The notes under the pieces are model-generated. The model saw nothing but the letters and a program-made list of their open reading frames with translations, did not search any database and was not told the origin of the DNA. DNA of 64,000 nucleotides, from positions 85,404-149,403 of the forward strand of contig WBUK01000006.1 of the NCBI GenBank assembly GCA_008933765.1, in the 5' to 3' direction. Below are positions 8,556 to 18,152 of this stretch, one piece after another; the first letter of the stretch is position 1; every line of letters begins with the position of its first letter. The position numbers and the translations under genes are program-made. This DNA is from Ignavibacteriaceae bacterium (GTDB taxonomy: Bacteria; Bacteroidota; Ignavibacteria; Ignavibacteriales; Ignavibacteriaceae).

Positions 8556-10394
8556 ATGAAAATTGCAAAACTTACTCTTTTTGTCCTCATTTTGGGTGTT
8601 TTTGCGGCGTTTGCGCAAAACCTGAAAATTGCCTGGATCAGCGATACGCACATCGGCGCGCCCGGCTCCGACACTACATTTCTGAAACATATCAATCTGA
8701 TGAATGAGACGCAAGACCTTGCTTTTCTGATTCATACCGGCGATGTTTCCGAAATTGGCTCGTGGGAACAACTCGAAAATGCCGAAAATATGCTCAAAAG
8801 CCTGAAAGTGAAATATTTTGCCGTGCCCGGAAACCATGATACGAAGTGGACGAATATGGGCGGGATGGAGTTTGTCCGGATTTTTGGCGATGATAAATTC
8901 AGATTCGATACTCTAAACTACTCGTTTATTGGGCTTAATTCAGGGATTATTTTGCGCGGCGGCGGGGGGCATTTTGCACCCGAGCAGATCGAATGGCTAA
9001 AGGCGCAGCTTAACACCATTTCCGATAAACAGGAAATTTATTTCTTCACGCACATTCCCATGAGCGATATCGATAACTGGTATAAAGTTGTTAACTTGTT
9101 GCGAAAAAAGAACTTAAAGGCTATTTTCGTCGGGCATGGGCACGCAAATAAAGATTCGGAAGTTGACATGATCCCGCAAATTCAGGGGCTGTGTTCAACT
9201 CCAAACCGCGGAACATACGGCTTTAACCTGATCGATATTTCAAAAGATGACCTGAAAATTACCACAGTCGGAGCCGTGAGAACCGATTCTTCATTCAGCA
9301 ACACCCAATTTAAATGGTACGATAAAAAGAAATTGGCGCGGGTGAACACGCTTCCTTCCGGCTCGAAAGATTTTACCGATTACAAAGTGGTTACAGTTCA
9401 CGATAAAATCGACCTTGACAAAACGATGTTAGTTTCGCCCGTTGTGCATAAAAACGGCTTTTTGGCGGCTACCTTAGATGGCGGGTTGTATAACTACAGC
9501 AAAAATATGAAGCGCTTGTGGGCGATTGATCTCGATGCAAGAATCGTTTCACGGCCGATTGTGGTGGGCGATTATATCTATGCCGGAACAGTTGACGGCG
9601 ATCTCTGCCAAATTGACTTCAATACGGGTGAAGTGCTGCAGACACTCGGTATTAACGAGCCGATTACTTCACAAATTGTCTCTTTCCCCATTTTTTTCAG
9701 GGAGAGGCAAACCACCGCAATCGTCTTCGGAACCGCTTCAGGTATCCTTTATGCTTACGAAGCAACCGAACTTACACCCGTCTGGAAAAGCAACGAAGCG
9801 AAAGGAAGAATTGAATCGATCCCCGTTGTGCTTAGCGACAGGGTAATCTACTCCGCTTGGGATGGCATGACCTACTGCTTGGATATAAGAACCGGCAAAC
9901 TGAACTGGAAATGGTCAGAAAATGTCAATTTCTACTACTCAACCGCTTCGTGTATGCCTGTTACAAACGGCGATTATATATGGTTTGTTTCCCCCGATAA
10001 AACAGTTTCCTGTGTTGATGTGTTGCTCGGTAAAACTCAGTGGAAATCGAAAGAGTTTACCGCCTGGGAATCGATCGGGCTAAGCGACGACGGTAAAACT
10101 ATATGGATTAAATCGCTTGAAAATGGGTTACATGCCCTTAATGCGCTAACGGGGAAGAAAATTAAATCATTCTCTACAAAGTGGGGCGTGGATACTAACC
10201 CCGTGCAGATCAGGCAAGTGGGCGATGCAGCAGTATTTGGGCTGCAAAACGGTTCGTTTATGGAATTTAAAAAGGATAAACTCAACGAACTTTTCTTCCT
10301 CGGGCAGGCGCGAGGGCTTTCAATTGAAAAAATGGGCGACCTTTTTATTGCTTCAAATATGGACGGCAGAATCCTCACATTTTCACTGAAATAA
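8556..10394 (+). CDS. Secreted calcineurin-like metallophosphoesterase with PQQ-type beta-propeller
   Basis: A 612-residue exported protein. I place the start at ATG 8556, because the 19-residue signal peptide MKIAKLTLFVLILGVFAAF-A begins there; a TTG 30 bp upstream would put ten polar residues in front. Residues about 22-250 form a metallophosphoesterase with all five metal-ligand blocks: SDTHIG, HTGDVSE, PGNHDT, FFTHIP and VGHGHAN. From about 290 to the end come repeated propeller blades (YIYAGTVDGDLCQIDFNTG, VIYSAWDGMTYCLDIRTG), the PQQ-like repeat type. Likely periplasmic or surface, hydrolysing a phosphoester; the substrate is unknown. The HAD phosphatase gene follows after 20 bp, so the two may form an operon. 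Confidence 0.88.
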   Translation: MKIAKLTLFVLILGVFAAFAQNLKIAWISDTHIGAPGSDTTFLKHINLMNETQDLAFLIHTGDVSEIGSWEQLENAENMLKSLKVKYFAVPGNHDTKWTNMGGMEFVRIFGDDKFRFDTLNYSFIGLNSGIILRGGGGHFAPEQIEWLKAQLNTISDKQEIYFFTHIPMSDIDNWYKVVNLLRKKNLKAIFVGHGHANKDSEVDMIPQIQGLCSTPNRGTYGFNLIDISKDDLKITTVGAVRTDSSFSNTQFKWYDKKKLARVNTLPSGSKDFTDYKVVTVHDKIDLDKTMLVSPVVHKNGFLAATLDGGLYNYSKNMKRLWAIDLDARIVSRPIVVGDYIYAGTVDGDLCQIDFNTGEVLQTLGINEPITSQIVSFPIFFRERQTTAIVFGTASGILYAYEATELTPVWKSNEAKGRIESIPVVLSDRVIYSAWDGMTYCLDIRTGKLNWKWSENVNFYYSTASCMPVTNGDYIWFVSPDKTVSCVDVLLGKTQWKSKEFTAWESIGLSDDGKTIWIKSLENGLHALNALTGKKIKSFSTKWGVDTNPVQIRQVGDAAVFGLQNGSFMEFKKDKLNELFFLGQARGLSIEKMGDLFIASNMDGRILTFSLK

Positions 10395-10414
10395 TTCAGA
10401 GGCGCGACGCTTTA

Positions 10415-11059
10415 ATGAGCCTGAAATACAAAATCTACATTTTCGATATCGACGGGACGCTTACCAGCACTAACAGGCTGATTTTCGACTCGTTTAACCA
10501 TATTTACGATAAATATTTCGGAAAAGTACTCACTCCCGAAGAGGTGATTGCGCTGTTTGGACCTACTGAAGAGGAGATAATCACCGAGCTTTTCGGCGAA
10601 AATGCCGAACAGGCTATTGTTGAATATTTCGACTATTACGAGAAAAACCACGGGATTGCCGCACTCCACGAGGGGATTGCCCCAATGCTCGATTTTCTGA
10701 TTTCGCAAGGTGCACGAATTGCCGCTTTCACGGGCAAAGGGCGCCGCTCGGCGGAGATTACGCTGAGGGAACTCGGCATTTTTGATAAAATTGAGTTGCT
10801 CGTCTCCGGTGATGATGTTACAAAACAGAAGCCTTCCGGCGAGGGAATTTCTAAGATTTTGGCGCATTTTCGGGCACCCGCCAATTTAGCGGTGATGATT
10901 GGCGATTCTATCTCGGATATTAAAGCCGCTCGGGAGTCCGGCGTCGAGGTCGCATCAGTTCTCTGGGATTGCTACGCAATAGAAGCCGTGAAAAAACTGA
11001 ACGGCGGGATGACTTTCAGCACTCCCGAGGAGCTTTTAGAGCATTTTACAGGAGGGTAA
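10415..11059 (+). CDS. HAD-superfamily phosphatase, phosphoglycolate phosphatase-like
   Basis: A 214-residue cytoplasmic HAD hydrolase. Motif I is FDIDGTL (nucleophile Asp near residue 10), motif II is AAFTGKG, motif III Lys lies around QKPSGEGI, and motif IV is IGDSISDIKAARESGV. An alpha-helical cap sits between motifs I and II, as in the Gph/PpaX group, so phosphoglycolate or a small phosphate ester is plausible; substrate is not decided by sequence. The ATG at 10415 lies 20 bp after the metallophosphoesterase gene with GAGGCG upstream. Confidence 0.87.
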   Translation: MSLKYKIYIFDIDGTLTSTNRLIFDSFNHIYDKYFGKVLTPEEVIALFGPTEEEIITELFGENAEQAIVEYFDYYEKNHGIAALHEGIAPMLDFLISQGARIAAFTGKGRRSAEITLRELGIFDKIELLVSGDDVTKQKPSGEGISKILAHFRAPANLAVMIGDSISDIKAARESGVEVASVLWDCYAIEAVKKLNGGMTFSTPEELLEHFTGG

Positions 11060-11320
11060 CCCTCTCCATTAGGCGGCGGGTGAAGTTTTGAGTTGTAACA
11101 GGGCGACATCTTTAAATGTTTACTGCCGGATAAAGCATTTTTTTTGTTGTTGAATTATGAGTTGTATTCGGGCGACATCTCGTTCTCTGAAACAGCTTTC
11201 TATGAAAGAGGGCGATTATAGTTCTTAATCGTTTTTTTTCGGGAGAATGGTGCCGTAATTCACAATTTCCTCTAAAAAGCCCGAATTATTGATTAGTTAA
11301 ACAAGAAAGATTAATTTAGA

Positions 11321-14300
11321 ATGTTCAAACCTTCCAACATAGAGTTTCAGAACGATGAAATTTCAGTCGCTCGGGCAACATTAATCGCCGAGGGCGAACG
11401 CCTTCTCTCTGAAGTGGTCCTCGAACAAGAAGGGGAAAACATTCTGCGCCGGCTTGAAGAACTTGACGGGCTTGCCGAAAAATTTGCCAATCAACCCGCC
11501 TCCCACTCACACAAAATTGTCGATGAAGTAAAAGCAACCGTTGCTTCTTTCACCCGGGAAGAAGCGGAAAAAGTTGCAAAAGCACTTTCGATTCGGGAAC
11601 TGATTACTACAGCCATTTCCGGGGGCGAATTTGTGCAATCAACCGGCAATTTATCAGAGCCGGAGGTGCTCTCTTTCGGCGCTTTCTGTGAAAATGGATT
11701 GGGAAGTGATATTTTAGCCCGTTCATTTGAAAAGTTAAAAGCTGACGGGTTCGATAGTAAAGGGATTGGGGAGCTGTTAAAATCAATTGAAGTTACCTCC
11801 GTTTTAACACCTCATCCCACTTGGGCTGATCGATATGAATCCTTAAAAAAAACGCAGGAAATCTGCCTGTTGCTGCAGAAAGCGGAATTTTTGGATCAGA
11901 AAATAAAGGCGGCTCTGACACTTTTATGGCAGATCGAGTGGCACAGGGATTGTGAAATTACCCCCGCTCACGAAGCGGAAAGAGCGTTTTTCTTCCTTAA
12001 AGAAACCGTTTACAAAGCCGTTGAACTGTTTTACAGGCAATTCTGTAAGGCTAAATCTGAAACCGGTTTAGAGTCAGGCAACGATTACACCTGCCCCAAA
12101 ATTAACTTCGGCTCGCTTATCTGCAGCGACAGGGTGGGCAACCCCGCTGTTACACCGCAATTAACTCGCGATTTTATGCAACTCCTTAGAGATGAAATAT
12201 TAAACCTTTACTTAGGTGAAATCGATTTTCTCATCCGGGAATTAACTCCGTCAGTTAAGGTTATTTCTGTATCCAAAGCCCTGAAATCCTCAATCAACAG
12301 CGATTTGAAGCAACCCCTGCTGAATGATTCTTCACTGTATTCATCCGAAAACTTCAATTTGCACCGGTTCGAAGGTCTGTTTCCGACACGGCTGAATGAT
12401 TTCTCTTCGCTTTCAACTGAAGGGGCTTTTAAGCGCTCGACGGATCAACTTTACCGCAAAAAATTGATAATTATAGCCGAACGCCTGAAAAGAACCCTGA
12501 ACCCCGAACCGGGGGGCTACACTTCACCCGATCAATTCATCGAAGACCTGAGACTGATTGATGAAAGTTTGTGCGAAAACAAAGCGGCCTCCGTTGCAGA
12601 ATTATGGGTTAAACCGCTGATTTACAAGGTTGAATCCTTCGGGTTCCATTTTGTGAAAACTGAGGTTAAGCAAAACTCACGAAGAATCCGCGACGCGGTT
12701 GAAGAACTCCTGTTTCAGACCGGCGTTGCCCCCGGTTTTCGCAAAATGAGCGAAGAACAAAAGGTTAAAGTTCTTCGCGATGAAGTGCTTTCGTCCCGCC
12801 CGCTGACCAACCAATTTTCGGTTTTAGCGCCGGAAACAGCGCAGATTATTGAGGAAATCGGAGTGATAAAATGGGCGTCGGAAAACATTTCAGCCGGCTC
12901 GGGCACCGACTATGTTTTTACCGACTGCTCCGCTTTCAGCGACCTTCTTTCCGCTCTTTTGCTCGCTAAAGAGGCCGGCTTGATCCGGGCGGAAGAGGGA
13001 CGAATTGCCGACTCACGGCTTGATATTGTGCCGCAATTTGAGCCTTCGGTTAACCCTGAAAAAGCAAAGGAAGTGTTGCGGGAGATGTTTGATTCCCGGC
13101 TGTACCGCCGGCATCTCCGCTTGCGCGGTAAAAAGGTGAAACTTCTGCTTGATTATACCGAGGCAGCAAAGCACTCCGGTGCCGTTGCTTCGGGCGTTCA
13201 GATGGTTCAGTTGCAAAAAGCGCTGACCGACCTCTGCAACGAATTTAAATTTGAACCCATTTTTTACCATGGAAAAGGAGGCGGTTTCACGGGTGATATA
13301 TTTGGCTCAGGTAACGGTATTGCCGGCGGTTACAAGGGGGATATACTCGGCTCCGGAAACGGCGTCACAGGTAGTGTCTCGGAGAATGTAATTAGCTTTG
13401 GTATTGGCTCGACCGGTAGTTGGGAGTTGGGTGGTGGTGTTGGTTTAGAAGCAGGTAATGCCGGGAGAAACGCAAACCGATTTTCCGCTAATATGATTTA
13501 CGACGCAATAACGGCAACTCCTTACAAATCTCTTTTTGGCAGAGTTAAATTTACAGAGCCGGGCGAAACGCTCGCTGCAAAATACGCCTTCCCCGAAACG
13601 GCCGCCGGTTCACTCGCCGGTTTGGTTGCTGCTGTTTTACTGAAAACAGCCGAAACATCTTCTGTGGCTTTGGATAAGGCAACTGATGCAACCTCCCCAA
13701 AAAGCAAGAAAGGCTCTAAAGTTAGGAAAACCTCAGAAGCCACAGAAGCTTCAAAAACCACGGAAGCCACGGAAGCTTCAAAAACTTCAGAGGCTACAGA
13801 AACTTCAAAAACCACAGAAGCCACGGAAATTGCAGAAATACCGGAAGTTGAAAGAGAGCCGGATGAAACTGCACCGCCGGCGAATCTCTCTTACACATCA
13901 CAATCCCTCAGCAGCACAGAGATTAACCTTCTGAGAACCATCGCCGGTTATGCCGAAGAAAAATACCGCTCTCTCGTCGAAACACAGGGGTTTTTTGATT
14001 ATTTCAGGCGTTTAACCCCCGTTGATTTAATTGAAAAATTAGAAAGCTCTCAAACCGACACTTCCGGCAGTTCACCAAAATCTGATTCTTCAGCGGGCTT
14101 CGTGGCTCCGGGAGTGGGAATATTCGGGAAAGATACCTCTGCAATTCGATCGGTTCCGTGGGCTTTCGCATGGGGGCTGCAACAGCTAAATATTTCACAG
14201 TGGTTCGGATACGGCACCGCTGTCGAAGAAACTATTTTGCACGAACACGCAACAGAAGCCGACCTTATCAGGCTTTATAATGGCAACCAAATCTTTAAAA

Positions 14301-14647
14301 ACACGACAAATCAACTGGAAATCGCTCTTTTTAAAACTGATCTCAGAATGGCAAAAGAGTTTACCACATCTCAGGGTGTGCCGGGAGCGGCTAAAATTTA
14401 CAAATTAATTAAGGAAGAGTTCGATAAGTCCGTTTCCGCCGTTCTGCTTCTTACGGGTGATAAATTTTTACTGAGCAGGAACCCACAACTTCAACGAAAT
14501 TTGTTAACGGCTAACCGCTATTTAGTGCCGCTCTCTTTTATTCGGCAGAAATTTTGGGAAGAGTGGCGCAAAAACGGCTCACCGGCAAATGATCCGCTCC
14601 TTCACCTGCTTCGGTTAACCGTAAAACCGGCGGTTGGGAAAAGTTAA
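11321..14647 (+). CDS. ppc: Divergent phosphoenolpyruvate carboxylase-like protein with low-complexity insertions
   Basis: A 1,108-residue homologue of PEP carboxylase, which makes oxaloacetate from PEP and bicarbonate; usual length is about 880-930. Clear family blocks: LTPHPTWADR with His165, SDRVGNPAVTPQ, FGFHFVKTEVKQNSRR, FYHGKGG with His650, FGRVKFTEPGE, and IRSVPWAFAWGLQQL. Some catalytic positions differ: the canonical VRQES reads VKQNS (Lys450), HGRGG reads HGKGG, the second GRGG of the mobile loop is missing, and GYSDSxKDxG reads DYTEAAKHSG. A Gly/Ser/Asn-rich insertion (about residues 655-720) sits right after the loop, and a Thr-Glu-Ala-Ser-Lys repeat tract (about 800-840) follows. 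Both catalytic histidines remain, so activity is possible but not certain. Starts at ATG 11321; no partner genes. Confidence 0.8.
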   Translation: MFKPSNIEFQNDEISVARATLIAEGERLLSEVVLEQEGENILRRLEELDGLAEKFANQPASHSHKIVDEVKATVASFTREEAEKVAKALSIRELITTAISGGEFVQSTGNLSEPEVLSFGAFCENGLGSDILARSFEKLKADGFDSKGIGELLKSIEVTSVLTPHPTWADRYESLKKTQEICLLLQKAEFLDQKIKAALTLLWQIEWHRDCEITPAHEAERAFFFLKETVYKAVELFYRQFCKAKSETGLESGNDYTCPKINFGSLICSDRVGNPAVTPQLTRDFMQLLRDEILNLYLGEIDFLIRELTPSVKVISVSKALKSSINSDLKQPLLNDSSLYSSENFNLHRFEGLFPTRLNDFSSLSTEGAFKRSTDQLYRKKLIIIAERLKRTLNPEPGGYTSPDQFIEDLRLIDESLCENKAASVAELWVKPLIYKVESFGFHFVKTEVKQNSRRIRDAVEELLFQTGVAPGFRKMSEEQKVKVLRDEVLSSRPLTNQFSVLAPETAQIIEEIGVIKWASENISAGSGTDYVFTDCSAFSDLLSALLLAKEAGLIRAEEGRIADSRLDIVPQFEPSVNPEKAKEVLREMFDSRLYRRHLRLRGKKVKLLLDYTEAAKHSGAVASGVQMVQLQKALTDLCNEFKFEPIFYHGKGGGFTGDIFGSGNGIAGGYKGDILGSGNGVTGSVSENVISFGIGSTGSWELGGGVGLEAGNAGRNANRFSANMIYDAITATPYKSLFGRVKFTEPGETLAAKYAFPETAAGSLAGLVAAVLLKTAETSSVALDKATDATSPKSKKGSKVRKTSEATEASKTTEATEASKTSEATETSKTTEATEIAEIPEVEREPDETAPPANLSYTSQSLSSTEINLLRTIAGYAEEKYRSLVETQGFFDYFRRLTPVDLIEKLESSQTDTSGSSPKSDSSAGFVAPGVGIFGKDTSAIRSVPWAFAWGLQQLNISQWFGYGTAVEETILHEHATEADLIRLYNGNQIFKNTTNQLEIALFKTDLRMAKEFTTSQGVPGAAKIYKLIKEEFDKSVSAVLLLTGDKFLLSRNPQLQRNLLTANRYLVPLSFIRQKFWEEWRKNGSPANDPLLHLLRLTVKPAVGKS

Positions 14648-14697
14648 AAGGGAAATTCCATTTTTCTACCCCCTCTGCTGACCCTCATTGAACCGGA

Positions 14698-15186
14698 TTA
14701 ACCGGAACCCACAGGCACCAACAGAAGCTTGTTATTTGGCTCAAACTGCACATATTCAATCCCTGCCAGATCAAACAATTTGCGCGAGGCAACCCAAATT
14801 GGGTCGTCGTGGTATTTATCTGACTCGTAAATAACTTTTGAAATACCATTTTGGATGATCGTTTTTGCACACTCGTTGCAGGGGAAAAGTGTTGCGTAGA
14901 GGGTGCATCCTTTAACGGGTTTGTTTGAGTTGTAAATTGCGTTTGCCTCGGCGTGCACAACATAGGCATATTTTGTCTCGGTGAATGCGCCGGTGCGCTC
15001 CCACGGAAGTTCTTCCTCGCGGATTTTCCTGGGGAACCCGTTATAGCCCAACCCTACGATTACTTTATTTTCATCAACAATCACTGCGCCGGCGCGCGTG
15101 TTCGGGTCTTTCGAGCGCATCGCAATCAGGTGCGCCATCTGCATAAAACACTCATCCCACGAAATTGGCTCTCTTGGTTCGGTCAT
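14698..15186 (-). CDS. dCMP/cytidine deaminase family protein (ComEB-like)
   Basis: A 162-residue zinc-dependent deaminase, most like deoxycytidylate deaminase, which converts dCMP to dUMP for thymidylate synthesis. Zinc and catalytic residues are visible in VVHAEANAI (His and proton-shuttle Glu) and LFPCNECAKTI (two Cys). The N-terminal block TRAGAVIVDENKVIVGLGYNGFP is also typical. I chose the ATG at 15186 rather than an upstream in-frame one at 15258, because AAAGGAGT sits 4-11 bases before it and the family normally begins close to the W-D-E-x-F motif. It converges with the PEP carboxylase gene. Confidence 0.92.
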   Translation of the reverse strand: MTEPREPISWDECFMQMAHLIAMRSKDPNTRAGAVIVDENKVIVGLGYNGFPRKIREEELPWERTGAFTETKYAYVVHAEANAIYNSNKPVKGCTLYATLFPCNECAKTIIQNGISKVIYESDKYHDDPIWVASRKLFDLAGIEYVQFEPNNKLLLVPVGSG

Positions 15187-15321
15187 TAAGACTCCTTTAA
15201 AATTTAAAAAAATGAAGTGTTGCCGTATCTCATGTTTGCACAAAAAGTATTGGGTCAATCGTTTGAGCTAATTTACCCGGTGCCCTGTTTGTGCTGAAAG
15301 TTCTCTGTATGTTTGCGGGTT

Positions 15322-15540
15322 GCACTTCTTCGCATTCAAATTGTATCAGCCAAAAGCAGGGAATCGCCTTTCCCTCTCCCACTTTTCACCGGCAGCACTT
15401 CTTAGCATTCAAATTGTATCAGCCAAAAGCAGGGAATCGCCTTTCCCTCTCCCACTTTTCACCGGCAGCACTTCTTCGCATTCAAATTGTATCAGCCAAA
15501 AGCAAAATTTCTGCCCGCAAAAGGCTCACCGGCAGCACTT
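15322..15540. repeat. Tandem 73-bp repeat, three full copies plus a partial fourth
   Basis: Units start with GCACTTCTT at 15322, 15395 and 15468, then a shortened, divergent copy closes at 15535. Copies are nearly identical. It fills the 369-bp gap between the mgtE 3' end and the deaminase 5' end and contains no recognisable gene; open frames through it are repeats of the same peptide. Confidence 0.9.
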
Positions 15541-15555
15541 CCGCCTTCCCAAATA

Positions 15556-16935
15556 TCACAAAAGCGTGCCGCGCAGAAAAATGGCGGCGCAGGTGAAGTA
15601 AATTATGATTCCGGTAACATCCACGAGCGTGGAAACGAACGGCGCAGATGAGGTGGCGGGGTCAAAACCTAAGCGCTTGAGAACCAACGGCAGCATCGAG
15701 CCGACAAATGTGCCCCACAAAACCACTCCTACCAACGCTGTTGATACACTTAGAGCTATCTGGAACCAATAATCAAGTTGGCTCATATCCAAAAATTCTA
15801 ATATTGCTATTCTGAAAAACCCGATTATCGCCAAAATCACCCCCAGTACTAAACCCGTTATGAACTCTTTGCGCATTACGCTCCACCAGTCGTGAATCGT
15901 TATTTCACCCAGCGAAAGCGCCCGCGTAACTAATGTTGCCGCCTGCGAACCCGAGTTACCTCCCGAAGCTATAACCAACGGAATGAAAAGCGAAAGTACA
16001 AGTGCCTTCTGAAGTTCTGCCTCGAAAATCCCAATCGCTGAAGCCGTTAAACTGCCGCTTATGAACAGCACCGCCAACCAGCCAACCCGCTTTTTTATCA
16101 TCTGAGGAATGGAAGTATCAACATAAGAATCCTCCAACGCCGAAACCGCACCGAGTTTTTGAATATCTTCGGTTGCTTCTTCTTCTGCCACATCCAGAAC
16201 ATCATCCACCGTTACGATGCCGATCAGAACACCCGCTGAGTCAACTACCGGCAGCGAAAGTTTGTCGTACTTTTTGAAAACTTCCACCGCTTCTTCCTGA
16301 TCGTCAAACGCACTGAGGGAGATGAAGTTGCTGTCCATTAAGTCATAAACCTTTTTGTGTAAAGGGTTTAGCAGGAACTCACGGATTCTTATATCATCGA
16401 CCAACTGCCCCTTCTCGTTGATTACATAGATGGTGTTCAGAGTTTCGGTATCTTCACCGTATTCCCGTATGTGATCCAGAACTTCTTTGATCGACCAGTC
16501 TTCTTCCACTGCAAGATAGTCGGGGGTCATAAGTCTTCCGACCGAGTTTTCGGGGTATCCAAGCAGCCGGCTGGCAACTGCCCGCTCTTCGTTTGAAAGG
16601 TAAGACATCATCTGCTTTGTTATATGCGCAGGAAGCTCTTCGAAGAAGGCGGTTCTGTCGTCGGGCGACATTTCGTTCAACACATTCGACACTTCCTCGC
16701 GCCCCATCGCTTTGATTATGCCGATTTGGTCGTCGGTGTCTAAATATTCGAAAGTTTCAATTTCAACATCTTTGGGGAGTACCCGGAAGAGAACCGCCCG
16801 ATCGTTGTCAGGCAGGCAGGAGATAAGGTCAGCCAGGTCCGCAGGGGTCCATTCATCTATTAATTCTCTGATCGGCGAAAGATTCCGTTGCTCTATCAGT
16901 TCGCTGATCTCTGGCTGAAGTATTTTTCCTATCAT
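15556..16935 (-). CDS. mgtE: Magnesium transporter MgtE
   Basis: A 459-residue inner-membrane Mg2+ channel. Domain order matches the family: an N-terminal superhelical domain (residues about 1-130, with NVLNEMSPDDRTAFFEELP), a tandem CBS pair (about 135-260, GRLMTPDYLAVEEDWSI and LPVVDSAGVLIGIVTVDDVL), a plug helix, and five membrane helices (about 285-459) carrying ASGGNSGSQAATLVTR and the pore segment DPATSSAPFVSTLVDV with its conserved Asp. Length is normal. The ATG at 16935 is preceded by GGAGAAGA. Gating by cytosolic Mg2+ through the N and CBS domains is established for the family. Transcribed alone. Confidence 0.95.
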   Translation of the reverse strand: MIGKILQPEISELIEQRNLSPIRELIDEWTPADLADLISCLPDNDRAVLFRVLPKDVEIETFEYLDTDDQIGIIKAMGREEVSNVLNEMSPDDRTAFFEELPAHITKQMMSYLSNEERAVASRLLGYPENSVGRLMTPDYLAVEEDWSIKEVLDHIREYGEDTETLNTIYVINEKGQLVDDIRIREFLLNPLHKKVYDLMDSNFISLSAFDDQEEAVEVFKKYDKLSLPVVDSAGVLIGIVTVDDVLDVAEEEATEDIQKLGAVSALEDSYVDTSIPQMIKKRVGWLAVLFISGSLTASAIGIFEAELQKALVLSLFIPLVIASGGNSGSQAATLVTRALSLGEITIHDWWSVMRKEFITGLVLGVILAIIGFFRIAILEFLDMSQLDYWFQIALSVSTALVGVVLWGTFVGSMLPLVLKRLGFDPATSSAPFVSTLVDVTGIIIYFTCAAIFLRGTLL

Positions 16936-17204
16936 TTCTTCTCCGGCGTTTTTTTTATGAGAAGGCGGGAATTATCGCGTGGTTTTCTCTGTTACATTGG
17001 TATCATCTGTTATTCAAATTTGCCTAAAGCAGACCACAAAATTAACAAATTTCACTCCGATTAAAAAATTTTTTGATCTGATCTGTCTGTTTATTATATT
17101 TACAGGCTAATTTTGAATTTTTATTCAATATTTAGTTTTTTATATGGGATCTTGTCATCGGTAATATAGCATTTCCGGACACCGGTGACATCCCACCCTT
17201 TTAC

Positions 17205-17276
17205 GGGTGCGTAGCTCAGGGGTAGAGCATCTGCCTTTTAAGCAGAGGGTCGGTGGTTCGATCCCACCCGCACTCA
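17205..17276 (+). tRNA. tRNA-Lys (anticodon UUU)
   Basis: A complete cloverleaf of 72 bases: acceptor GGGTGCG/CGCACTC, D-arm GCTC/GAGC, anticodon arm TCTGC-CTTTTAA-GCAGA with anticodon TTT, five-base variable loop, and T-arm GGTGG-TTCGATC-CCACC, then discriminator A. CCA is not encoded. A strong hairpin follows at once. Confidence 0.96.
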
Positions 17277-17282
17277 CAATTA

Positions 17283-17317
17283 CAACAAAGCCTTCGGTGA
17301 TCTCGAAGGCTTTGTTG
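17283..17317 (+). terminator. Terminator hairpin after tRNA-Lys
   Basis: A perfect 14-bp stem (CAACAAAGCCTTCG with its complement) and seven-base loop, followed by GTTTTAAAA. A near-identical hairpin closes the tRNA-like array at 18153. Confidence 0.8.
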
Positions 17318-17407
17318 GTTTTAAAAGGTAACCTAACTCAGTTGCGCCTCAACTTAAATAAAACTTGAAACTTTAACCCTTCTTCTTTTTAGAAAATTTC
17401 CGGGGAA

Positions 17408-17478
17408 AGGTGTTGTTTAACTTGTTAGAGCATTCCGATTAATCGGAAGAATCGGTGGTTCGATCCCACCCGCACTCA
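17408..17478 (+). pseudogene. tRNA-like unit 1
   Basis: About 71 bases. The 5' acceptor strand AGGTGTT can form about five of seven pairs with CGCACTC. The palindrome is at 17433-17448 and the variable loop reads GAATC. Followed by a 12-bp hairpin at 17485-17516. Confidence 0.6.
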
Positions 17479-17587
17479 CAAGTTAAGTCCTTGTAATTAA
17501 ATAAGTTACAAGGACTTCTTTGTATTAAAATAAATGTTCTCTTAAACTGAATACTTCACCCCTCTTCACTTTAAAAAATTTCCAGCG

Positions 17588-17660
17588 AAGTGTGTTATCT
17601 GATTTGTTAGAGCATTCCGATTAATCGGAAGGGTCGGTGGTTCGATCCCACCCGCACTCA
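17588..17660 (+). pseudogene. tRNA-like unit 2
   Basis: About 73 bases. The 5' strand AAGTGTG pairs with CGCACTC at six of seven positions. The anticodon-arm palindrome (17615-17630) gives a five-bp stem and six-base loop ATTAAT, one base short of a normal loop. Hairpin at 17667-17697. Confidence 0.6.
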
Positions 17661-17767
17661 CAAGTTAAGTCCTTGCACATAAAAAATGTAAGGACTTCTT
17701 TGTATTAAAATAAATGTTCTCTTAAACTGAATACTTCACCCCTCTTCACTTTAAAAAATTTCCAGCG

Positions 17768-17840
17768 AAGTGTGTTATCTGATTTGTTAGAGCATTCCGA
17801 TTAATCGGAAGGGTCGGTGGTTCGATCCCACCCGCACTCA
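17768..17840 (+). pseudogene. tRNA-like unit 3
   Basis: Identical to unit 2 over the whole 180-bp period, including the palindrome at 17795-17810 and the hairpin at 17847-17877. Recent duplication is implied. Confidence 0.6.
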
Positions 17841-17947
17841 CAAGTTAAGTCCTTGCACATAAAAAATGTAAGGACTTCTTTGTATTAAAATAAATGTTCT
17901 CTTAAACTGAATACTTCACCCCTCTTCACTTTAAAAAATTTCCAGCG

Positions 17948-18020
17948 AAGTGTGTTATCTGATTTGTTAGAGCATTCCGATTAATCGGAAGAATCGGTGG
18001 TTCGATCCCACCCGCACTCA
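17948..18020 (+). pseudogene. tRNA-like unit 4
   Basis: As units 2 and 3 but with variable loop GAATC, as in unit 1, and a changed tail after the hairpin (18027-18057). Palindrome at 17975-17990. Confidence 0.6.
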
Positions 18021-18089
18021 CAAGTTAAGTCCTTGCACATAAAAAATGTAAGGACTTGTTTATTTTAAAGGAAATTCCGATTTTCCCAC

Positions 18090-18146
18090 TTGTTAGAGCA
18101 TTCCGATTAATCGGAAGGGTCGGTGGTTCGATCCCACCCGCACTTA
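18090..18146 (+). pseudogene. tRNA-like unit 5, 5' part lost
   Basis: Retains TTAGAGC, the palindrome (18101-18116), the T-arm and CGCACTTA, but no 5' acceptor strand that would pair. The following hairpin (18153-18187) copies the genuine tRNA-Lys terminator with one mismatch. Confidence 0.55.
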
Positions 18147-18152
18147 CAATTA

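Noticed and set aside
17408..18146. Calling the five units functional tRNAs
   Set aside because: Anticodon loop is six bases, D-arm is degraded and acceptor pairing is incomplete; treated as tRNA-like units.
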